Source of the DNA: Pricia sp.
GTDB lineage: Bacteria > Bacteroidota > Bacteroidia > Flavobacteriales > Flavobacteriaceae
Length of the DNA stretch: 34,883 nt
Direction: 5' to 3'
Assembly (NCBI GenBank): GCA_024635875.1
Contig: JAGXIC010000268.1
Location: forward strand, 1-34,883
The notes beneath the pieces are model-generated. The model did no database searches. It saw only the letters and a list, made by a program, of their open reading frames with translations, and was not told where the DNA came from. Made by a program: the position numbers and the translations under genes. Of this stretch, positions 1 through 7,801 are shown piece by piece (positions within the stretch are counted from its first letter, which is position 1; every line of letters begins with the position of its first letter).

Positions 1-2200
1 ATTCTCTTCCATCACACAGCCCTTGGTATCCGTTACACGAAACGTATAGGTTTCCGGGGCCAGACCGGTAAATAGATTGCTGTTGCCATTGTTGATGGTA
101 CTACCGCTAGGGGCGATAATTTCATAAACGAACGGAGCGTTGCCATCGGTTACAGTAACCGTGACATCCGACACAACGGCCGGACAGACCGGGGCGGACT
201 GGGCAAAGGACAAATCGGTCGGTGGATCCAAGGGATCGATAATAACGGCCGGGGTTTCGTCGGTACATCCGTTGGCATCCTTGACCGTAATGGTATAGGT
301 GCCAGCCGTGATTCCAGTACTGAAAGTATCGGAGGGTACGAAATTCACACCGTCGATGCTAAAGGTATACCCAGGGGTGCCTCCGGAATAATTGATGGCC
401 TGAAGGGTGGCCGAGGTATTGTCACAGCGATAGTCTTGAACGACATCGATCGTTCCGGGATCCAATACAGGGGGAGCCGTTAGGGTTATATCGTCCGAAA
501 AGACACAACCTTTCGTGTCGGTTACGGAATAGGCATAAGTTCCGGCGATGAGACCGGAATATGTGGTCTGTACCGATGGGCCACTTCCATCAAATACGAT
601 TTGGTAAGGAGGTGTGCCCCCGGCAATCTGCAATTCGGCGATACCATCCGCACTGGTGTTACACAGCGGGTTGGTGGGCGCTTCAGTTACCGATGGCGGA
701 TCATTGGCGGAAATCCTTACCGGGTTCGTGGTCACCGTACAGCTTTCGCTATCGGTAATTACAAACGTATAGTTTCCAGCAACTGTAGTAAAATAGGAGA
801 AGGGAATACTGGGTAGCGCAGCATTCGCTTGAACGGAACCTCCGTCCCTAAATACTTCATACGTGAAATTGGGATTTCCTCCTGTTATGTTCAGGCGGAT
901 TTCAGCATCGGGTGAGGCACTACAGTCTAGATCTTTTAGCAAGAAAGCGGATGCCGTCAATGTCGGAAACACATCGATACTGGTAGTGCCCGTACAATTC
1001 TTGCTGTCAATGACCTCAACGGTATAGCTTCCCGGCCCTAATCCCGTGAAATCGGTTTCGGACTGGTAGGCGCCCCCGTTCAAACGGTACTGGAAAGGCG
1101 CTTCTCCACCGGATGTTACATTGGCGGTCAGGGTCAAGCCGCTATTGCTGTCATAACATAGGTTGTTGGCGTCCACTTCAAGAACCGGTGCAACAGCAGG
1201 GGAAAGCGCAAAAGTGCGCGTTACTTCACATCCTCCGGCATCCCTTACGGTCACGGTATAGTTTCCTGATGTGTCGGTCAGGCCGGAAAAGGAATTGGTC
1301 GGCTGTGGCCCAACGGATGAACCGACGGGGTCTTCAAGTTCGTACTCATATCCGCCCCATCCACCGGCAGTGGTTATAACCACCGAACCGGGGTTCGTTC
1401 CTGTGGTGGAACAAGTGATGTCCGTAACGTCAAGATCGGAGATGACCAATTGCGATGGCGGGGCAGCGACCGTAATATCGGTGGTTGCCTCACAATTGGT
1501 GACGGTATCCGTAACGGTAATGCTATACGTACCTGCCGCCAGACCGGTCAGCGGAAGCGCGTTGGCGGTTTCGGCAGTTCCGGAGAAGTTTGCGGGACCG
1601 GTGACGTTATAATCATACGAAGTCGCAAAATCGGCCACATTAAATGTGCCTGCACCATCGGATAAGCCAAAGCAAGTGATATTATTGTTCAATTGTCCGG
1701 TTACGGTAATCGGCGTAATCGGGGCGATGGTATAGCTTTCCTGAATTGTACAGCCCTTGGTATCGCTTACCCGAAAGGTAAATGTGCCGGGCGATAGGCC
1801 CACAAAAGTAGCGTTGGATCCATTGTTCACCGCATCTGCAGCGGGGGCGACGATCTCATAGGTAAAAGAAGGATTGCCATTGGCAACGCTTACCGTAACA
1901 TCGGACGTCGATGAGGGGCAAAGCGGTTGTGTCGAGGCAAAAGTAAGGTCAGTGGGCTCGTTCAACGGATCTATGGTAATCGGATCGGTCGGAAAAGTAC
2001 AACCGGCGGCATCGCGTACCGTAACGGTATACGTACCACGGTTCAGGTTCTCAAAACGATGGGCATTGGGCGTGGTGTCCGGTACAAAATTGATGCCATC
2101 GATACTGTAGGAATAAGGTGCCGTGCCCCCGACTATATTTTGTGCTTCAATAATGGCGTCCTGAGCACACGTATACTCTTGAATAAGTGCCGAATCGGCA
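1..2200 (-). repeat. Higher-order protein repeat in the giant adhesin: a multi-module block recurring at approximately 1.74 kb
   Basis: acagcccttggtatc occurs at about 16 and about 1750 in the same frame. GTYTVTVRDAAGCTFPTDPITIDPLNEPTDLTFASTQPLCPSSTSDVTVSVANGNPSFTYEIVAP corresponds to GTYTITVKDANGCTDETPAVIIDPLDPPTDLSFAQSAPVCPAVVSDVTVTVTDGNAPFVYEIIAP. Confidence 0.75.
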
Positions 2201-5200
2201 TCCAAAGCATTTGTTGGGGTAGAAATGGTATGGTACTCGAAATAATCACAAGAAGCACTGCCCTTTCTTTGGTTGATAACTATGGCATAATCACCGGCCG
2301 GTAAGCCCGGAAAGTTTCCTGTTCCATTGAACGCAAGGGCATTGATATACTCGTAATCGTCTTCGTCAAAAGAGGTCGCGTCGAAGAGATAGTAAGTGAG
2401 TTGGTAGCCATTGCTATTAACAAGGTTGAATACTATAGCTCCGGTAGATTCGCCGAAACAGAGTACATCGGTCACCGAAGTAGGGTCGAACTCGGCGGCG
2501 GGCCTAAACTCTATTTCTACGGGGTTCGAAAAGGCGATACAGTTGTTTCTATCAACAACGATAAAAGTGTAAACCCCAGGGTCAAGAATATCGAAAATTT
2601 GACTTGTCTGGTATTCCGAGGGCGGTATTTCCGTAGGAGCATTGTACGATGTTACCGTGTTTCCGTCAGCATCGATAAATGACCAAATGGCATAGACGTG
2701 AGGTGTTTTACCTCCATCCGAACTCATCAGAATATTACCCTCCTTACAGGTGATATGCTGTGAGACCCTGGCCTCTAGTTGAAGATCTGAATTGTCTACG
2801 ATCTCTATCTGGCCCGTATCGGAACAACCATCATCCGTGGTAACCCGGAAATCATAAATCCCAGGGTTCAGGTCTTCAAAGGTATAATTATTGTCGTCGG
2901 ATGGGCCGAAGTTATCGACAACCGTTCCGCCCCGTGAAACTTCATAATAGTATTGACCGACCGCGTTCAAGGCGGATAGGCTGATCGAACCAAAGCCGGT
3001 ACAGGAGGCATCGACCTTGTTGGACTCTATTTCAAAGACCCGGTCAAGGATACCGATATCCGGTGTGCTGAAAACACAGGCGCCGTCGATGGGATTTCCG
3101 GAGCTGTCGAGCTGAACCGCATCGACACGGTAGGACCCGTTGGCAGAAATATCAAAGCTCGGCCCGCCTTTGGCGCTAAAGGGCACAACGATTGCGCTGG
3201 TGGAAACATTGACCAATCGATAGCCATAATTGTTGCCCAGGTTGGTAATGGTGATATTTCCATCATTTCCACAAAGAATATCCCGGTTATTGTATTGAAT
3301 ATCCAAGGTGTTCTGGAAAACATCGAAATAATAGCGGTTGAAACAACCGTTCTGGTAATTGACCACCAATCGGTATTTTCCGGATGTTGTCACGGTATAA
3401 TCACTTCCCGTAGCTACCGGGTTCCATATACAGGTCAAATCCTTATTGGCGCAGTCGTCAGGGGCGGCCGAACAGCTACCTTCATCCAAAAGTTCCCATG
3501 AAATGCTCTGTGCGTCAAGAATATTAAGTTGTATAGGTTTTGAATCATTTGTGCCACAAAGGAATATTTTTGGCAGCAAATCGCCATCTACACTACACTG
3601 TGCAATTTCACCTTGAATATCATTGGTAGGATCTGCATCGCTATTGATATCATTATAATATTCGATAATAGGGTTGGTACGATTGCTTCCATATCGCTCT
3701 ACCACTATGATTTCCTTAAATCCCTTACAAGGATCGGCAACGATTTTATCGACAATATAGGTGCCTTCCTGAGTTACGGCCAGTGTACTGGGGTCGTTGT
3801 CGGGATCGCCGTCGTTCAAGGTAGTATCGGACGCATCGAACTGCCCGTTACCGTTATCGTCGCGCTTCCACACATAGTCGTCGAAATTGTTACCGGCATT
3901 CAAGACCACATTGGCACCACAAAGTAGTACGGTACGGGTGAAATTACAATCCGCAAGGTCGTCTAAAAGAAAGTTGGTGGCCCCGGGGGTTACAAAGCCG
4001 CAGTTGTCGAAATCCGACACACTGGGATCATCGGTAATGGTAGCACTATTGATATCTCCTCGATATGTCGAATAGGCCAAATTTTGAATTTGATCTGTAC
4101 AGGCGTCTACAAAATCGAAGCAGTTTTCCGCCACCTTCACCCTTAAACGTATTTCATATACCGGATCGCCAATTTCAACACGATTGTTAGGAACGGAAAA
4201 GGTTATTTCATTGGTAGCGGCATTGACACTTGCAGTTACACCAGGTGCACCGGAAACATCGAAACTTATGAAGCTGGTATTGACCGGTAGTACATCACGG
4301 ATAGTATAATCGACCGCATCATCGTTACCCAAATTTCGAAAGGAAAGTACATAATCCAAGGTTTGCCCAAGATTGACGCCCCCATCGGTAATATCGTTTC
4401 CGGCAATATCCTCCACCCGTTTTTCAAGTACGATGTTTGGTTCGATAATTTCAACGGCAAACGCGGCTAAAAAGGAACCATATCCGTCACCAGTTGAGGT
4501 AAACCGTAAAATTGCGCCACTCTCTTCATTCGGAAGAACGGAATTTAAAGGATTGTCTAAATTGAAGAGGTCTAAATCGGTTCCCAGTGTGTTCGTCCCA
4601 TAGGGAGTTCTGGTGGGTACTTGTGCTCCATCCGTAGTGATGGTGGAGTTGAAAAAATTATTTTGTGGATTTAAACCGGTCGACAAATTGGTGAAATTGG
4701 TGTTGGAATTAGCCCTTAAAAAGAACCTGTCGTTGTATATACCTCGGTCACCCTCTAGGGCCCCAACTCCAATTCTGGCCCTTACGGGAAATGGATTGGG
4801 CAACGTTCTAAAACCGTTAACGGCGACATCAACATTTCCCGCCGCGCCTGACATACCCGCGTAACCATCAAAAGTTGAGATAAACTTGCCCGATTCATTG
4901 GGGTTCTCATAGATGACAACCATAACCCAACCAGCGGAGCTGGAACCGTTTCTGCGCCCTTTGGTGGCACGGACATTGGCTACCGTATAATTACCATTGG
5001 GATTGGTGTTCGACCGCACAAGATCAGTTACGTTCTTATAGCAGACATAGGGCGAATCCTTAAAAGAGTTGTTGATATTGCCATAGTCGTAACCATCATA
5101 GATAATGTCGTCTTCTTGACCTATAGGATCGGCAGCGGCATCTGCCGTAAGATCGACATAGGCACCTCCCGGCACCTGAAATTTAATATTGAACCAATCC

Positions 5201-5622
5201 TCTATCCGTGGGGTACCGCTAAAAGACTGATTTCCTTCGGTGCTGCGCTCGTTGGGGTAGGTGGCCGCCCAGTAAAGCCCAGCATACCTTACTTGGGAAC
5301 AGTCTGGATCTGAAATATTCAATTCGGCACTACTGGAACTGAATGTAGACGAATTGCTATCGATGTCGATATATTCCATCCACAGCGAATTGTTGTTTCC
5401 ATCTCCGTTGTAAGGCGTATTTGCCTGTCCGGGGTTGGCTTGCGTCGCACGGTTAAGGATGTTGTTGCCCACAAAGATGATATCACCCCGTATTTCGATA
5501 TTTCCCCCATCTAGTCGTGGGGAAAAAGGCGCTACCTCTTGTGCGTTGGAAGCGATAAAGCTACCAATGAAAAGGACGAAAAATAAAAGGTGCTGTTTTA
5601 AGGTCGGTTGGGTCAGTCTCAT
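1..5622 (-). CDS. Giant T9SS-secreted SprB-like repeat adhesin (partial; C-terminus beyond window start), with a DUF11-like domain and many Ig-like/SprB-type repeats
   Basis: Reverse-strand reading from ATG at 5622-5620 is open to position 1 (exactly 1874 codons, no stop). N-terminus MRLTQPTLKQHLLFFVLFIGSFIASNAQEVAPF looks like a signal peptide. DUF11-like segment NIVLEKRVEDIAGNDITDGGVNLGQTLDYVLSFRNLGNDDAVDYTIRDVLP. Repeats of the type GG..PY.YSIDG..F....F..L..GTYTVTVRDA.GC. Absent from the ORF track, probably because no stop lies in the window. Confidence 0.9.
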   Translation of the reverse strand, partial: MRLTQPTLKQHLLFFVLFIGSFIASNAQEVAPFSPRLDGGNIEIRGDIIFVGNNILNRATQANPGQANTPYNGDGNNNSLWMEYIDIDSNSSTFSSSSAELNISDPDCSQVRYAGLYWAATYPNERSTEGNQSFSGTPRIEDWFNIKFQVPGGAYVDLTADAAADPIGQEDDIIYDGYDYGNINNSFKDSPYVCYKNVTDLVRSNTNPNGNYTVANVRATKGRRNGSSSAGWVMVVIYENPNESGKFISTFDGYAGMSGAAGNVDVAVNGFRTLPNPFPVRARIGVGALEGDRGIYNDRFFLRANSNTNFTNLSTGLNPQNNFFNSTITTDGAQVPTRTPYGTNTLGTDLDLFNLDNPLNSVLPNEESGAILRFTSTGDGYGSFLAAFAVEIIEPNIVLEKRVEDIAGNDITDGGVNLGQTLDYVLSFRNLGNDDAVDYTIRDVLPVNTSFISFDVSGAPGVTASVNAATNEITFSVPNNRVEIGDPVYEIRLRVKVAENCFDFVDACTDQIQNLAYSTYRGDINSATITDDPSVSDFDNCGFVTPGATNFLLDDLADCNFTRTVLLCGANVVLNAGNNFDDYVWKRDDNGNGQFDASDTTLNDGDPDNDPSTLAVTQEGTYIVDKIVADPCKGFKEIIVVERYGSNRTNPIIEYYNDINSDADPTNDIQGEIAQCSVDGDLLPKIFLCGTNDSKPIQLNILDAQSISWELLDEGSCSAAPDDCANKDLTCIWNPVATGSDYTVTTSGKYRLVVNYQNGCFNRYYFDVFQNTLDIQYNNRDILCGNDGNITITNLGNNYGYRLVNVSTSAIVVPFSAKGGPSFDISANGSYRVDAVQLDSSGNPIDGACVFSTPDIGILDRVFEIESNKVDASCTGFGSISLSALNAVGQYYYEVSRGGTVVDNFGPSDDNNYTFEDLNPGIYDFRVTTDDGCSDTGQIEIVDNSDLQLEARVSQHITCKEGNILMSSDGGKTPHVYAIWSFIDADGNTVTSYNAPTEIPPSEYQTSQIFDILDPGVYTFIVVDRNNCIAFSNPVEIEFRPAAEFDPTSVTDVLCFGESTGAIVFNLVNSNGYQLTYYLFDATSFDEDDYEYINALAFNGTGNFPGLPAGDYAIVINQRKGSASCDYFEYHTISTPTNALDADSALIQEYTCAQDAIIEAQNIVGGTAPYSYSIDGINFVPDTTPNAHRFENLNRGTYTVTVRDAAGCTFPTDPITIDPLNEPTDLTFASTQPLCPSSTSDVTVSVANGNPSFTYEIVAPAADAVNNGSNATFVGLSPGTFTFRVSDTKGCTIQESYTIAPITPITVTGQLNNNITCFGLSDGAGTFNVADFATSYDYNVTGPANFSGTAETANALPLTGLAAGTYSITVTDTVTNCEATTDITVAAPPSQLVISDLDVTDITCSTTGTNPGSVVITTAGGWGGYEYELEDPVGSSVGPQPTNSFSGLTDTSGNYTVTVRDAGGCEVTRTFALSPAVAPVLEVDANNLCYDSNSGLTLTANVTSGGEAPFQYRLNGGAYQSETDFTGLGPGSYTVEVIDSKNCTGTTSIDVFPTLTASAFLLKDLDCSASPDAEIRLNITGGNPNFTYEVFRDGGSVQANAALPSIPFSYFTTVAGNYTFVITDSESCTVTTNPVRISANDPPSVTEAPTNPLCNTSADGIAELQIAGGTPPYQIVFDGSGPSVQTTYSGLIAGTYAYSVTDTKGCVFSDDITLTAPPVLDPGTIDVVQDYRCDNTSATLQAINYSGGTPGYTFSIDGVNFVPSDTFSTGITAGTYTITVKDANGCTDETPAVIIDPLDPPTDLSFAQSAPVCPAVVSDVTVTVTDGNAPFVYEIIAPSGSTINNGNSNLFTGLAPETYTFRVTDTKGCVMEEN

Positions 5623-5623
5623 T

Positions 5624-7795
5624 TTAAGCCAGCTGGTTAGGTCTGACCCGCATAATCCACATTTTGTCGGAATACGAGTCGTTTAGGTTGGTGTAATAGG
5701 ATAACAGGGCACTGTTCCAGGAGGCGTGTTTTTTAAGGTATACGTACCTCCAGTTGTTTTCGGGGTTGATGAAATATCCGGCGCTGAGCCCGTGGGAATT
5801 CAATAGCTTTACGAAACGGTTGGCGTTTTTCGGGTTGGCGAAGACATTGGCGATAATGTAATAGCCAGAACCGATACCTTTTATTTGAAAGGTCTTGGCC
5901 GAAAGTTCTTTATCCGTGACCTGATCTCTTACAATTACATTCTGTTGTAGGACATCGGTACCGTATTTTGCCGATTTCTCTTTGAGCTTATCTACATTAC
6001 TGGCGTAAGCCTCGTTTGTATAGCGGTTGTCGACGTCCATAATCCAAAGGTTGCCGGTATAGGCACCGTTCATACCTGATTTATGCGCATCCAATGCTTC
6101 TTGCCAAGTATCATAGCGTTTCAGGTATACGTATTTTAGTCCGTTTTCGGGATTGTCGACATAATCGGGACTAAAGCCTTGGTCCCCCATATCGTTGATG
6201 AAATTTTCCATGTATTTACCGCCCTTGTAGACGTTGGCCACCACATAGTATCCATCTTGCACGCCGTCAAGATTTCTGAACTTTCGTCCTTTGACGTTAC
6301 TGCGCTCGGCGGTTTCGGTATATTCGTCGACCTCGATCGGGTTACGGGTCTTGTCCTGAACAACGGTAGGCAGTATTCGTTTGGCCGAATTTTGAGCTAC
6401 CCTGCCCTTGCCGCTCGTATTTGCACTGTTGGCATTATTAAGACTGCTGAGAGAATGGAAAGTACCGGTCGAAGCGCCTGTACCGCTCGTTATATTTCCG
6501 TCGTTACCAGAATTATTGGTCGCTATAGATGGCCTGTCTTGACTTCCCAAGAAAAGTTCTTGTGCTTGTTTTTCAAGTTTGGGATTCTTCCCATTGGTCT
6601 CGTTACGCACCATGCTCATGACCAAATTGAAACGGCGTTCCAAATCTTGTTGGCGGCCGTTTTCCAGAGAATCCTGACGGAACATTAGTTCTTGGATGAT
6701 GGCATCGTTCTCGGCCAGCTTCCTTTTTAGTTCAGCGATTTCCTCATTGGCTGCGAAATCATTTTTGTTGGCTCCCTCATTAGTATCTGCTAGCGTATCC
6801 TCATAATCCTCTTCCAACATTACCCGGTCTTCGGTAAGGTTCGGGGTGAAGGAATAGGCAAATGATATTTCATGGGTAACGCCCAAGTTGTTAAAATCGG
6901 TGGAAAAACCTTTTTCCATGGTATATCCGAGGGAAAGTCTTCGGTTGATGTTAAATCCAGCTCCTGCTGATGCGCCGTAGAAACTGTCATATCCACCTTG
7001 CAACCAACCCAATTTGGGCAGGTCGAGAATCATTCCACCACCATAGGCAAGGTCTTGGGGCTCATCGGCATCGGCAGCAGCCCTGTTCTGGCCGTTCATA
7101 CGAATCCGCGCTATGGGCATTAACCGGCTGCCCTCCATGATTCCGTCCCCATTTTGAAAGGGATAGGTATACTGCAAGTGGCCGGAATAGGTCTTATCAC
7201 CGAATTCGGTCAAGGATTTACTGGTCTTAAGATTATAATCAAAAAGATTTTCGGCAAATACGCCGAAATCGAACTGTCCGTAAGAAATATTGAAACCGGG
7301 CTGAAAAGAGAGTACATTGCTGTCTTCGGTACCGTTCAAGCGAAAGTCGTTGGGGTCGATAACGTCGATGTTATTGCGATCTAGCCCCGTACTATAGTAG
7401 GCAAGGTTTCCGCCAAAAGTAAAATTGCTCTTATCGCTCAATTTAATACCGTACGCATAATTGGCCAGGATGCCGATGTTGGAAACCGGCCCCAACTTTT
7501 GGGTATAGGCACTAAGGCCCAATCCGCTTCTATCCCCTATCCTACCGCTATAGCTTAAGAAATAGGTCTGGTCATTATCTTTAAATTGTACCGATTGGTT
7601 TCGGTGTAATAAGTTGACATACGACTTATCTTCCTGTACCGTAGAAAAGGTCGGATTGATCAAAAACCGGTTGAATTTCAACAGGTTTTGTGATGCGGGA
7701 CTGTACAGTAAAATAGGATCATCTGCCTGCGCCCGAACATTCGTAAAGGCCAAGACCGCGAAAATCGCCAATGCTATGTGTTTTACAAATCTCAT
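5624..7795 (-). CDS. Type IX secretion system PorP/SprF-family outer-membrane protein with C-terminal coiled-coil, linker and two SPOR-like modules
   Basis: 723-aa ORF. N-terminal ~310 aa matches PorP/SprF style (DPILLYSPASQNLLKFNRFLINPTFS..., barrel-like strands, GYTMEKGF...THEISFAYSF). C-terminal extension has heptad-like EEIAELKRKLAENDAIIQELMFRQDSLENG, an S/G/N-rich linker and two GYY(V/I)(V/I)ANV...YVYLK...WIMxV modules (about 6274-6020 and 5884-5636). Confidence 0.9.
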   Translation of the reverse strand: MRFVKHIALAIFAVLAFTNVRAQADDPILLYSPASQNLLKFNRFLINPTFSTVQEDKSYVNLLHRNQSVQFKDNDQTYFLSYSGRIGDRSGLGLSAYTQKLGPVSNIGILANYAYGIKLSDKSNFTFGGNLAYYSTGLDRNNIDVIDPNDFRLNGTEDSNVLSFQPGFNISYGQFDFGVFAENLFDYNLKTSKSLTEFGDKTYSGHLQYTYPFQNGDGIMEGSRLMPIARIRMNGQNRAAADADEPQDLAYGGGMILDLPKLGWLQGGYDSFYGASAGAGFNINRRLSLGYTMEKGFSTDFNNLGVTHEISFAYSFTPNLTEDRVMLEEDYEDTLADTNEGANKNDFAANEEIAELKRKLAENDAIIQELMFRQDSLENGRQQDLERRFNLVMSMVRNETNGKNPKLEKQAQELFLGSQDRPSIATNNSGNDGNITSGTGASTGTFHSLSSLNNANSANTSGKGRVAQNSAKRILPTVVQDKTRNPIEVDEYTETAERSNVKGRKFRNLDGVQDGYYVVANVYKGGKYMENFINDMGDQGFSPDYVDNPENGLKYVYLKRYDTWQEALDAHKSGMNGAYTGNLWIMDVDNRYTNEAYASNVDKLKEKSAKYGTDVLQQNVIVRDQVTDKELSAKTFQIKGIGSGYYIIANVFANPKNANRFVKLLNSHGLSAGYFINPENNWRYVYLKKHASWNSALLSYYTNLNDSYSDKMWIMRVRPNQLA

Positions 7796-7801
7796 GGTCG
7801 G

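Noticed and set aside
1-2200. Possible CRISPR or DNA-level satellite because of repeated cggtatacgtacc-like strings
   Set aside because: The strings are degenerate, in frame and encode TVTV-type strands of the adhesin repeats; no regular short repeat/unique spacer structure.
561-5313. Many short plus-strand ORFs in the track (e.g. 561-758, 1271-1612, 1927-2304, 3613-3927)
   Set aside because: They are antisense shadows of the 1874-codon minus-strand adhesin; compositions are atypical and no family is recognisable.
6179-6688. 169-aa plus-strand ORF opposite the PorP/SprF gene
   Set aside because: Fully antisense to a confidently identified CDS; no recognisable domain.
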